From a virus: a DNA stretch of 20,413 bases. The notes beneath the pieces were generated by a model. The model worked only from the letters and a program-made list of their open reading frames with translations, was not told the DNA's origin and did not search any database. Both the position numbers and the translations under genes were made by a program. The stretch lies in the IMG/VR virus record IMGVR_UViG_3300035698_006416, positions 1 through 20,413 of that record; one strand, given 5' to 3'. Shown here in pieces: positions 15,287 through 20,413 of this stretch (its first letter is position 1; the number at the start of each line of letters is the position of its first letter).

Positions 15287-16009
15287 ATGACAACGCAATG
15301 GCTAACCGACTACTTCGCAGAGTTCGCCCAAGGGAAGAGTGACTTCCAGATTGAGAAGTTCTCTGCCGCGTCTGAGGGCTCCTCGATTATTCACCAGTTT
15401 CGGTTTTCCCTTGCACAGGTCCAGGTCGGGTTGTATCAAATGGCGCTGTGGGAAGCTGAGATTGGGGTGATGGAACACAATGCCGCGTACCATGCGCGGT
15501 GCCTGCGGGGCATCGTGCCGCGTGTCATTCAGTGGCTCGTGGGGCTGACTGGCTACGTCGTGCCGGTGAATCACAGGGCGAAGCTCACACAGATCGAGGC
15601 GAGCCTTGCCGAAACGCGGCTGTCGCTTGCCGGGCGTCGGCAGGAAACGGACACCTATATCAAAATCTGCAAGCACTTGCACGAGACGCACGGCCCGTTT
15701 ACGAATCGTCAGCTCCAAGCTGCCGAGCCGGCGTACTACGCGCAACGCCTGGCGCGTCAGGTGTTCTGTGCCTTACGCGATCGCGACGGCGGGGCAGGCA
15801 ATTGGAACTCCTTGATTCACGCTGCGGCGGCTCCGGTGCTGCCGGGCAGTGAAAACCAATTCGTGCTGCCGGGGCTGACCTCGGCAATAGATCATAGCCC
15901 CAACGAAACGTGGAAGCTCGCCGTTGGCGACGCCGGCGCGTGGGAAAACACGATCAGAGGAAAGGACATCAAAGGTCTACCCGACAGCCGACTCGAAACG
16001 CAATCATGA
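15287..16009 (+). CDS. Unknown helical phage protein
   Basis: This 240-residue protein is not recognised. The first two thirds are helical with amphipathic segments (IHQFRFSLAQVQVGLYQMAL, KLTQIEASLAETRLSLAGRR) and the C-terminal third includes FTNRQLQAAEPAYYAQRLAR, a segment with mixed Arg/Tyr. There is no signal peptide and no recognisable lysozyme, amidase or peptidase motif. AAGGA (15276-15280) precedes the ATG. It lies between the receptor-binding gene and the small membrane genes, so it could act in virion maturation or in lysis, but the sequence alone does not say. Confidence 0.5.
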   Translation: MTTQWLTDYFAEFAQGKSDFQIEKFSAASEGSSIIHQFRFSLAQVQVGLYQMALWEAEIGVMEHNAAYHARCLRGIVPRVIQWLVGLTGYVVPVNHRAKLTQIEASLAETRLSLAGRRQETDTYIKICKHLHETHGPFTNRQLQAAEPAYYAQRLARQVFCALRDRDGGAGNWNSLIHAAAAPVLPGSENQFVLPGLTSAIDHSPNETWKLAVGDAGAWENTIRGKDIKGLPDSRLETQS

Positions 16010-16215
16010 CCACTTCGGCGGTTCGGCTTCCGGAGTTTCCGGCGCGTGCGCTGGATTTCGAGGCCGATCTCGCCAACACAGGCGAGATCCGCGTTTGTCC
16101 GATGACCGAACCCCCACAGCCCACGCCGCAAGCCACGCGGCGGCGGCGGCTTGTGGGCTTTGGAGTCGCCGGGACACTACTCGGAGCGGCGTGGACATGG
16201 ATTCGCGGAAGATGA
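16006..16215 (+). CDS. Small single-pass membrane protein, holin candidate
   Basis: The 69-residue protein has a polar, proline-rich N-terminal part (PMTEPPQPTPQ), a RRRR cluster, and a C-terminal hydrophobic segment (LVGFGVAGTLLGAAWTWI, about residues 49-66). By the positive-inside rule the N-terminus should be cytoplasmic. Start is fixed by the ATGA overlap with the previous stop; an in-frame upstream GTG at 15910 lies inside the preceding gene. The lipoprotein gene that follows overlaps it. A small holin-like role is possible given that neighbour, but a single short transmembrane segment is weak evidence. Confidence 0.5.
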   Translation: MTTSAVRLPEFPARALDFEADLANTGEIRVCPMTEPPQPTPQATRRRRLVGFGVAGTLLGAAWTWIRGR

Positions 16216-16499
16216 TCGTTGCGTGCTGCGTCGTGCTGCTGTGCGGGTGTGCCGTCCCCGTGCGGGTGGTCGGGGCAGGTGATGCGGTGTCGCCGGCGCT
16301 CGTTGAACTCGCGGAACGTGTCGAGGTCGTCGCGAAGGTCGTGAACGAGAAATCGCGCGACCTGGGCGGGGCGTCGGGCCGGCTGCTCGAAATCGCCAGT
16401 GGTGCCGTGGCAATTCTCGTGGGCGCATACGCCGTTTCCGAGCGCGCGCGTCGCAAACGAGCAGAAAACGGCGGAAAGAAACCCACCCCCCCAGCGTAA
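16197..16499 (+). CDS. Lipoprotein with C-terminal membrane segment, candidate u-spanin
   Basis: The 100-residue protein starts MDSRKMIVACCVVLLCGC, a basic n-region, hydrophobic core, and lipobox-like LCGC with the lipidated cysteine at residue 18 (position -2 is Cys, not canonical). A helical stretch (about 31-56) leads to a second hydrophobic segment (LLEIASGAVAILVGAYAV, 63-80) followed by a strongly basic tail (RARRKR). Outer-membrane lipid anchor plus inner-membrane anchor is the topology of unimolecular spanins such as T1 gp11, which fuse the membranes at lysis. The region between anchors is short (~45 residues). ATG 16197 is preferred for its GGAG (16183-16186); an in-frame ATG at 16212 is possible. 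Confidence 0.55.
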   Translation: MDSRKMIVACCVVLLCGCAVPVRVVGAGDAVSPALVELAERVEVVAKVVNEKSRDLGGASGRLLEIASGAVAILVGAYAVSERARRKRAENGGKKPTPPA

Positions 16500-16548
16500 C
16501 CCCAGCAGCAGCAACACCTTACACCGCAAGATAAATCCTGGAATCTTC

Positions 16549-16576
16549 TTGACCCCCCTGTAGCATGTGTTACAAT
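16549..16576 (+). promoter_or_regulatory. Sigma70-type promoter for the regulator/early block
   Basis: TTGACC (16549-16554) and TACAAT (16571-16576) are separated by 16 bases, with a TG extended -10 (TGTTACAAT). Start of transcription would be near 16583. A strong ribosome site (AAAGGAGG, 16599-16606) and ATG 16614 follow. The promoter sits in a 40-base dyad (16553-16592). Confidence 0.65.
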
Positions 16577-16592
16577 ATATGCAGATGGGGGG
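16553..16592. promoter_or_regulatory. Dyad-symmetric operator candidate over promoter
   Basis: CCCCCC-N4-GCATGT-N8-ATATGC-N4-GGGGGG: the CCCCCC arm (16553-16558) mirrors GGGGGG (16587-16592), and GCATGT (16563-16568) mirrors ATATGC (16577-16582) with one mismatch, both with equal spacing around a centre in the -10 element. This layout suggests a dimeric repressor or activator site; the XRE-type protein at 17024 is an obvious candidate. Confidence 0.5.
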
Positions 16593-16613
16593 AAGGCTAA
16601 AGGAGGCTGGGAG

Positions 16614-17027
16614 ATGAAGATCAGGATTGAATGGGCGAATCGGAAGAAAATCGAAGCAGCGCTGGCCAAGGTCAACGGCCGCGCAACGACGTGGACCGTG
16701 ACGACGGCGGGTGCGGTGATCTTGGCGGCAGAAACAGCTGAGGCCGCCATGGATGACGCCGGAATCCCGAAGAAGCTCTGGCCGGGCACGCTGGGGCAAT
16801 ACGAGCCGTCGTGCTACGCGGCGAATGTGTACAAATCCAGCGCGATTTCGTCACGCATTACGTTGTTTCGCGGCAGCAAAGACTGGTTTCTGACAGATGT
16901 CGTGAAAACTACGGTTTGGCCCAACCGCGACTGCGGGGAATACCGCAGCATCGAAATCAGCCCGGACGCACGCGACGCCGTTATACGGCACGCGATGGCG
17001 CCGTTTGCTGTGAGACCGGACGCATGA
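16614..17027 (+). CDS. Hypothetical phage protein, first gene of early block
   Basis: The 137-residue protein (MKIRIEWANRKKIEAALAKV, then NGRATTWTV) resembles a phage protein type I have seen in several genomes but that has no assigned function. Later segments ISSRITLFRGSKDWFLTDVV and KTTVWPNRDCGEYRSIEIS suggest a small alpha-beta fold. There is no membrane segment. It is the first gene after the promoter at 16549, with an excellent AAAGGAGG site, so it is likely well expressed. Its stop overlaps the ATG of the HTH gene (ATGA), pointing to shared control. Confidence 0.6.
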   Translation: MKIRIEWANRKKIEAALAKVNGRATTWTVTTAGAVILAAETAEAAMDDAGIPKKLWPGTLGQYEPSCYAANVYKSSAISSRITLFRGSKDWFLTDVVKTTVWPNRDCGEYRSIEISPDARDAVIRHAMAPFAVRPDA

Positions 17028-17257
17028 CAAACGAAACCTTATGGCCCCCCGAACGCATTCGCGCACTACGCGGCCCACGAACACAAGTTGAGTTCGCCAA
17101 GGTTCTCGGCGTCCACCGCGTCACGGTGGCCCGTTGGGAAATTGGCCGGCACCCGCCGACCGCTCTGGCGATTCGTGAGCTTGACGACGAGGAGCGAACG
17201 ATCGCAAGGCGCGCGGTGGCGGTGGCGAGCGCGGTCAAGTGGATTCACGACGATTGA
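17024..17257 (+). CDS. XRE-family HTH transcriptional regulator
   Basis: This 77-residue protein holds one helix-turn-helix domain: ERIRALRGPRTQVEFAKVLG then VHRVTVARWEIGRHPPTALA, the pattern of phage XRE/Cro-type DNA-binding domains (Q-x-x-F-A near the start, T-V-A-R-W-E in the recognition helix region, G-x-x-P after it). It lacks a C-terminal oligomerisation domain of CI type. Start is fixed by ATGA overlap with the preceding stop. A perfect 15-base palindrome and a promoter follow directly after its stop, and a dyad-embedded promoter precedes its operon, so it may regulate one or both. Repressor or activator role is not determined. Confidence 0.75.
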   Translation: MTNETLWPPERIRALRGPRTQVEFAKVLGVHRVTVARWEIGRHPPTALAIRELDDEERTIARRAVAVASAVKWIHDD

Positions 17258-17262
17258 GTCAA

Positions 17263-17277
17263 GAAATCTCAGATTTC
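17263..17277. promoter_or_regulatory. Perfect 15-base palindrome, operator candidate
   Basis: GAAATCT-C-AGATTTC is an exact inverted repeat of 7+7 bases around one base. It ends two bases before the -35 element at 17280. Size and place fit an activator or repressor binding site for a small HTH protein. Confidence 0.6.
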
Positions 17278-17279
17278 CC

Positions 17280-17308
17280 TTGACAGACTCGCGCAAAACG
17301 CGCATAAT
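17280..17308 (+). promoter_or_regulatory. Sigma70-type promoter for MerR-like gene
   Basis: A consensus TTGACA (17280-17285) is followed after 17 bases by CATAAT (17303-17308). The predicted transcription start (about 17315) nearly coincides with ATG 17316, so the first gene would be read from a leaderless or near-leaderless transcript. The spacer holds GCGC-AAAAC-GCGC (17291-17303). Confidence 0.7.
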
Positions 17309-17315
17309 GGTCAAC

Positions 17316-17507
17316 ATGAGCAACACGGGCAAAGCAAGCATGACGCCGAAAGAAGCAGCTGAGGCCCTTGGGGTGAGCACGAGCACGCTTCGCCGGTGGG
17401 CGCGGTGCGGATATCTCGCCCACCGGGTGCTGCCCAGTGGCCACCGCCGGTATGAACCGGAAGACGTGGCTGCGTTGAAGGAAAACGCGAAGGAGACCGA
17501 CGCATGA
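17316..17507 (+). CDS. MerR-type HTH (excisionase/BldC-like) DNA-binding protein
   Basis: The 63-residue protein is essentially one MerR-like winged HTH: MTPKEAAEALGVSTSTLRRW then GYLAHRVLPSGHRRYEPEDV. The T-x-x-E-A-A-x-x-L-G-V-S-x-x-T-L-R-R-W and GHRRY signatures are diagnostic. Such small proteins act as phage regulators or excisionases. Candidate starts are ATG 17307, 17316 and 17340; 17316 fits the predicted transcription start, whereas 17307 overlaps the -10 element, and none has a clear ribosome site. It is the first gene of the recombination block, and its stop overlaps the next ATG (ATGA). Confidence 0.72.
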   Translation: MSNTGKASMTPKEAAEALGVSTSTLRRWARCGYLAHRVLPSGHRRYEPEDVAALKENAKETDA

Positions 17508-17641
17508 TCTCAAACCGGGCTGGGGTGATGGACAACAAGACCAACGGACACAACCGACAGGCAAATCGGGTCGCTCGCGGCGAGGCTCCCCCCAGCCCAC
17601 CCGCTGCGGGCGGCCCGGTTGCTTTGGAGGCCACCCCATGA
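17504..17641 (+). CDS. 45-residue small protein coupled at both ends
   Basis: This short ORF starts in an ATGA with the MerR-like gene stop and ends in an ATGA with the nuclease gene start. AAGGAG (17490-17495) is 8 bases before its ATG. The product begins MISNRAGVMDNKTNGHNRQA and then is proline/alanine-rich (EAPPSPPAAGG). It looks disordered and has no membrane segment. I do not recognise it. The coupling and ribosome site are strong evidence it is translated; it may be a phage regulatory or accessory peptide. Confidence 0.6.
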   Translation: MISNRAGVMDNKTNGHNRQANRVARGEAPPSPPAAGGPVALEATP

Positions 17642-18678
17642 CTGAAAACCTCACACACAGCGCCATGAGCGCGGCACGGCGATGCCTCATGTCATACCAC
17701 TACCGATATGAACTTGGCCTGGTCCGGGACGCCGAGGCCAAGGCGCTCCGCATGAGCAGCGCTGTCCACGCGGGGCTTGCGGCGTGGAGCCGTGGCTCGT
17801 GCGATTACGTCACGGTGGCCACTGCCGATTATGCCACGCTGCCGATATGGGCCGATCCCGACGACTGGGCAATCGAATGCGAGGTCGTCACGGCGCTGCT
17901 GGCGGGCTACTCGGCGTACTACCGCGACGATCCGATCGTATACCGCAGCGTCGAGGATAAGTTCACCGTGCCGCTTATCAACCCGGACACTGACCACCCG
18001 AGCCGCACGTTTCATCTGGCCGGACGGCGCGACGGGATCGTGGAATGGGAAGGCCGGCTGATGGTGCTCGAACGCAAGACGTGTGGCGAGGACATCAGCC
18101 CGGCGTCGGATTACTGGTTGAGGCTGCGGATTGACCCTCAGATCAGCCTGTATGCGCTTGCCGCCCGGCTGGAAGGCCACGACGTGGCCGGCGTGATGTA
18201 TGATGTAATTCGCAAGCCGACGATCAAGCCTCGCCAGGTGCCGTCGCTTGATGAGGACGGCTTGAAGATTGTGCTCGACAAGGACACTGGCGCGCGCGTG
18301 TTCAAGAAGGACGGCAAGCCACGGCAGTCTGGCGGGGGCGAAATGCTGTTGCTTTCGCGCACGGAATCCCCCGACGAATACGGCACGCGGCTGGCCGAGG
18401 ACATCAAGAGCCGCCCGGACCACTACTTCGCGCGGCGTGAAATCCCCCTGCTTGACGATCAACTCGAAACGTTCCGACACGAAATATGGCATCAGGCAAA
18501 GCTGCTCATGGAATGCCGCAACCGTGGGCTGTGGTTCAGGTCGGTTGGCCGTACCACCTGCGGATTCTGCGATTACGCGGATATCTGCTTGCAGAGCCGA
18601 TCCGTCGAAGATGGCGAGGTGCCGTCCGGGTACAGTCGTTTGGAAAACGTGCATCCTGAACTGGAGGATCAGAAATGA
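17638..18678 (+). CDS. PD-(D/E)XK nuclease, Cas4/RecB-like with Fe-S cysteines
   Basis: The 346-residue protein has the RecB-type nuclease pattern. It has an N-terminal cysteine (C16 in AARRCLMSYHYRYE), an active-site histidine (H44), D132 in GRRDGIVEW, E145 and K147 in VLERKT, the QxxxY motif (Q168, Y172), and a C-terminal C308-x2-C311-x5-C317 set. One N-terminal cysteine with three at the C-terminus is the 4Fe-4S arrangement of Cas4, AddB and phage exonucleases. It should be a DNA exonuclease for recombination or end processing. No cas1, cas2 or repeat array is near, so a CRISPR role is unlikely. GGAGG precedes the ATG, and the ends overlap neighbours. Confidence 0.85.
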   Translation: MTENLTHSAMSAARRCLMSYHYRYELGLVRDAEAKALRMSSAVHAGLAAWSRGSCDYVTVATADYATLPIWADPDDWAIECEVVTALLAGYSAYYRDDPIVYRSVEDKFTVPLINPDTDHPSRTFHLAGRRDGIVEWEGRLMVLERKTCGEDISPASDYWLRLRIDPQISLYALAARLEGHDVAGVMYDVIRKPTIKPRQVPSLDEDGLKIVLDKDTGARVFKKDGKPRQSGGGEMLLLSRTESPDEYGTRLAEDIKSRPDHYFARREIPLLDDQLETFRHEIWHQAKLLMECRNRGLWFRSVGRTTCGFCDYADICLQSRSVEDGEVPSGYSRLENVHPELEDQK

Positions 18679-18995
18679 GGTTCAAGATGGGCATGGTCCA
18701 GGCCGGCGGGGATAGCGCGGTGCAGGCGGCTGGGCACGCCGCAACACAAACGGCACGTTATTTTTCGACACAGACGGCAGGGGATATCTCGACACAGACG
18801 GCAGGGGAGTTTTCTACCCAGCGGGGCGGCACTGGCACCGTCCAGATTATTCGCGAGTGGGACGATGTCGGAGCAAAAACGCACGTTCGCGTCATCACAG
18901 ACGCCGAAGCCGACACGTGGTGGCGATTCGAGGACGGCGACTGGCGACTATGTACCGACGGCGAATCGGCTGAGGCTGACAGGAGGACGAAATGA
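18675..18995 (+). CDS. Small protein with octapeptide repeats
   Basis: The 106-residue protein has an N-terminal part with 8-residue repeats (ATQTARYF, STQTAGDI, STQTAGEF, STQRGGTG; about residues 23-54) and a C-terminal globular piece (VQIIREWDDVGAKTHVRVIT, WWRFEDGDWRLC). I do not recognise the family. The repeats come from a 24-base tandem repeat in DNA. Start overlaps the nuclease stop (ATGA), and its stop overlaps the next ATG in the same way, so it is translated with the recombination genes. A role as nuclease partner is only suggested by the order. Confidence 0.6.
   Translation: MRFKMGMVQAGGDSAVQAAGHAATQTARYFSTQTAGDISTQTAGEFSTQRGGTGTVQIIREWDDVGAKTHVRVITDAEADTWWRFEDGDWRLCTDGESAEADRRTK
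18741..18829. repeat. 24-base tandem repeat inside coding region
   Basis: About 3.5 copies of a 24-base unit: 18741-18764 (diverged), 18765-18788, 18789-18812 and a partial copy from 18813. The two central copies share ACACAGACGGCAGGGGA. It stays in frame, encoding octapeptides with consensus STQTAG(D/E)(I/F). Copy number could vary by slippage. Confidence 0.8.
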
Positions 18996-19207
18996 CGGAC
19001 CGCATATCGGATTGCGAGTTGGAGACGCGGGCGAAGCTGGACGCGAAGCCGGAGCACGCTTGCGAAGGATGCCGGAAGCGGGACGCGAAGATCGCCATAG
19101 TGTTCGACATCCTTGCCGAATCAACATCGATGTTGAAGGCCATGAATGCGTATGTACGGCTCCTCGAAGCCCAGATCGCAGACCTGAAAGGAAAGACCAC
19201 CCCATGA
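18992..19207 (+). CDS. Small hypothetical protein with CxxC
   Basis: This 71-residue protein has an N-terminal part with a CEGC pair (HACEGCRKRD) and a C-terminal helix likely to form a coiled coil (ILAESTSMLKAMNAYVRLLE). No family is recognised. It is translationally coupled on both sides by ATGA junctions, with the repeat protein before and the ATPase after. With one CxxC plus another cysteine it may bind metal, but this is uncertain. Confidence 0.55.
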   Translation: MTDRISDCELETRAKLDAKPEHACEGCRKRDAKIAIVFDILAESTSMLKAMNAYVRLLEAQIADLKGKTTP

Positions 19208-19989
19208 GCCCCCCCCCGAAACGGCAGACCGCACCTGGCGGCGCAACCTTCGAGACCGCACCCCGCGCAACGGCCCAACGAATCGGCATCTACGGCCCCG
19301 GCGGCATTGGGAAAACGAGTCTCGCGGCTGCGGCACCGGGCCCGGTCGTGTTTTTCGACTTGGACGACTCCCTTGGAATCCTCGGCCTGAAGGTTCAGCG
19401 CGTTTCAGGCACGCCCGACTTGGCCGACATGCGGCGCGTGCTGCAAGGCCCCGAATGGGACGACATCAAGACCATCGTGATTGACAGCGCGACGCGAGCC
19501 GAAGAACTTGCCGTGGACTGGACGTGCGCGAACGTGCGCACCGAAAAGGGCAAAACCGTGTCCCGGATCGAGGGCTACGGATACGGCCAGGGCTATACCC
19601 ACGTGTACGATACGTTTATGACGCTTGTCGGCGACCTTGACGCGCATATCCGCGCCGGACGCAACGTGATCCTCGTCATGCACGACTGTACCGCAAATGT
19701 CCCGAACCCCCACGGTGAAGATTACATTCGGTACGAGCCTCGCTTGCAGTCGCCGAAATCAGGCAAGGCGTCTATTCGCCTGCGCATACGGGAATGGCTC
19801 GACCACCTCATGTTCGTCGGGTATGATGTCGCCGTGGACAAAGGCAAAGGCCAGGGCTCTGGCACCCGCACGATCTACCCAGTGGAAACGCCGGCGTGTA
19901 TGGCGAAGAGCCGGTTGCTTGACGAGCCGATCCCGTTCGCACGCGACAGTGCGGAACTGTGGGATCGGTTGTTTGTTGATTCTGACTGA
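19204..19989 (+). CDS. RecA-fold AAA ATPase, Sak4-like (AAA_24 type)
   Basis: The 261-residue protein has Walker A GPGGIGKT (31-38) in QRIGIYGPGGIGKTSLAAAA, an early acidic strand VVFFDLDDSL, Walker B TIVIDSATRAEE (90-101), and a third strand NVILVMHD (154-161). This is the phage nucleotide-binding AAA_24 layout, including Sak4-type RecA-core recombinases that act in single-strand annealing. A nearby nuclease supports a recombination role, but some AAA_24 proteins have no tested function. Start is the ATG in the ATGA overlap; a longer in-frame extension to 18865 lies inside the earlier genes and is rejected. Confidence 0.8.
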   Translation: MSPPPKRQTAPGGATFETAPRATAQRIGIYGPGGIGKTSLAAAAPGPVVFFDLDDSLGILGLKVQRVSGTPDLADMRRVLQGPEWDDIKTIVIDSATRAEELAVDWTCANVRTEKGKTVSRIEGYGYGQGYTHVYDTFMTLVGDLDAHIRAGRNVILVMHDCTANVPNPHGEDYIRYEPRLQSPKSGKASIRLRIREWLDHLMFVGYDVAVDKGKGQGSGTRTIYPVETPACMAKSRLLDEPIPFARDSAELWDRLFVDSD

Positions 19990-20006
19990 AGCGAGAAAGG
20001 AAGGCC

Positions 20007-20288
20007 ATGACGCCACCGTTTCCGACAGCAGAATACAAGCGCCACGTTTCGGACATCTACCATCTGCTGGACAATATCAGGGATGATGTTGGCGGCCACG
20101 CTGAGCGTGTTTGCGTTGGCCTTGCATCGAGAAATGGCATGACACGTAATTCTACCCTACCGCATACATTGGCTATGGCACACGTTGTCAGCCAACTCGT
20201 GAACATCCGCGTATCACTGTCACCACGATCAGCAGAAGACTTCCGAACAGAATTGTCTGGGCGGCACGACCGAGAAACCGAGAACTGA
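20007..20288 (+). CDS. Small helical hypothetical protein
   Basis: The 93-residue protein is likely helical (YKRHVSDIYHLLDNIRDDVG; LPHTLAMAHVVSQLVNIRVS), soluble and unrecognised. AAAGGAAGG ends close to the ATG and serves as a strong ribosome site. It lies between the ATPase and the gene running off the window, both of which are early-block genes. Nothing in it indicates a catalytic role. Confidence 0.55.
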   Translation: MTPPFPTAEYKRHVSDIYHLLDNIRDDVGGHAERVCVGLASRNGMTRNSTLPHTLAMAHVVSQLVNIRVSLSPRSAEDFRTELSGRHDRETEN

Positions 20289-20299
20289 AAGGACACACC

Positions 20300-20413
20300 A
20301 TGCCGATGGCGAACAGGGCAGGACGTTTTCGGGCGCGAGTCGTTGATGCGGGAATCTCGGAAACGGGGAAAAACAACCTCCTGACGTTTATTCCGAAGCT
20401 GCATTTGACGGAA
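20300..20413 (+). CDS. N-terminus of a phage recombination-block protein (3' truncated)
   Basis: Only 38 codons are in the window: it begins MPMANRAGRFRARVVDAGIS and then ETGKNNLLTFIPKLHLTE. AAAGGA (20288-20293) precedes the ATG. The opening strand pattern is like proteins that follow phage AAA_24 ATPases and may be single-stranded DNA-binding or annealing partners; this is a guess from position and a short fragment. Confidence 0.5.
   Translation, partial: MPMANRAGRFRARVVDAGISETGKNNLLTFIPKLHLTE

Noticed and set aside
17692-18654. Minus-strand ORF (320 codons) opposite the PD-(D/E)XK nuclease
   Set aside because: The plus-strand frame carries the full nuclease and Fe-S motifs; the minus frame has none and lacks a ribosome site.
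18741-18829. CRISPR-like repeat array
   Set aside because: Units are directly adjacent with no spacers, remain in frame and encode a peptide repeat.
18669-18884. Cysteine-rich minus-strand ORF (71 codons)
   Set aside because: The CRLC repeats are only the complement of the 24-base tandem repeat that encodes STQTAG on the plus strand.

Overview
The window is a stretch of tailed-phage or prophage genome (siphovirus-like), GC-rich, with every credible gene on the + strand. Most genes touch or overlap their neighbours, often through ATGA stop/start junctions. No stretch over 300 bases lacks a gene; the longest gaps are 275-355, 1013-1078 and 16500-16613. The host cannot be read directly. Several virion proteins (11930-14122, and the small protein at 6888) resemble, from memory, families I associate with prophage-like loci of Planctomycetota. 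Lipobox, spanin-like and sigma70-type signals fit a Gram-negative-type host. I treat the host as a weak inference.

Layout. (1) 1-1399: end of a major capsid protein (protease/capsid-fusion or Mu gpT-like type), a DUF2190 capsid decoration protein between two intergenic hairpins, and a small virion protein. (2) 1412-6150: a tightly coupled cassette of two GT-B glycosyltransferases, a beta-helix fibre-like protein, a BppU-N-like baseplate protein and a class I methyltransferase. (3) 6153-6875: a second, paralogous DUF2190 decoration protein. (4) 6888-11921: a lambda-like neck and tail series in canonical order: small membrane protein, head-tail joining candidate, gpZ-like, gpU-like, tail tube, gpG/gpGT tail assembly chaperones with a programmed -1 frameshift site, and tape measure. 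(5) 11930-16009: distal tail and adsorption proteins, including a six-bladed Kelch-like propeller with three N-terminal 25-residue repeats, and one unknown helical protein. (6) 16006-16499: two overlapping small membrane proteins, one a lipoprotein with a second membrane segment (candidate unimolecular spanin). (7) 16549-17507: two sigma70-type promoters with dyad symmetry, an XRE-type HTH protein and a MerR-type HTH protein. (8) 17504-20413: recombination/early module with a Cas4/RecB-like PD-(D/E)XK nuclease with Fe-S cysteines, a RecA-fold/AAA ATPase of Sak4-like type, and several small unknown genes, running off the 3' edge.

How it works together. Regions 1-5 build and decorate the virion. 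The sugar-transfer cassette between two copies of a decoration gene suggests that the phage modifies its own surface proteins. Region 6 probably contributes to lysis. Region 7 is a regulatory node between the late block and the recombination block. The most notable items are the frameshifted chaperone carrying two tandem DnaJ-type CxxCxGxG motifs, the GT cassette between decoration paralogs, the candidate u-spanin, the palindromic promoters, and a 45-codon gene coupled at both ends.
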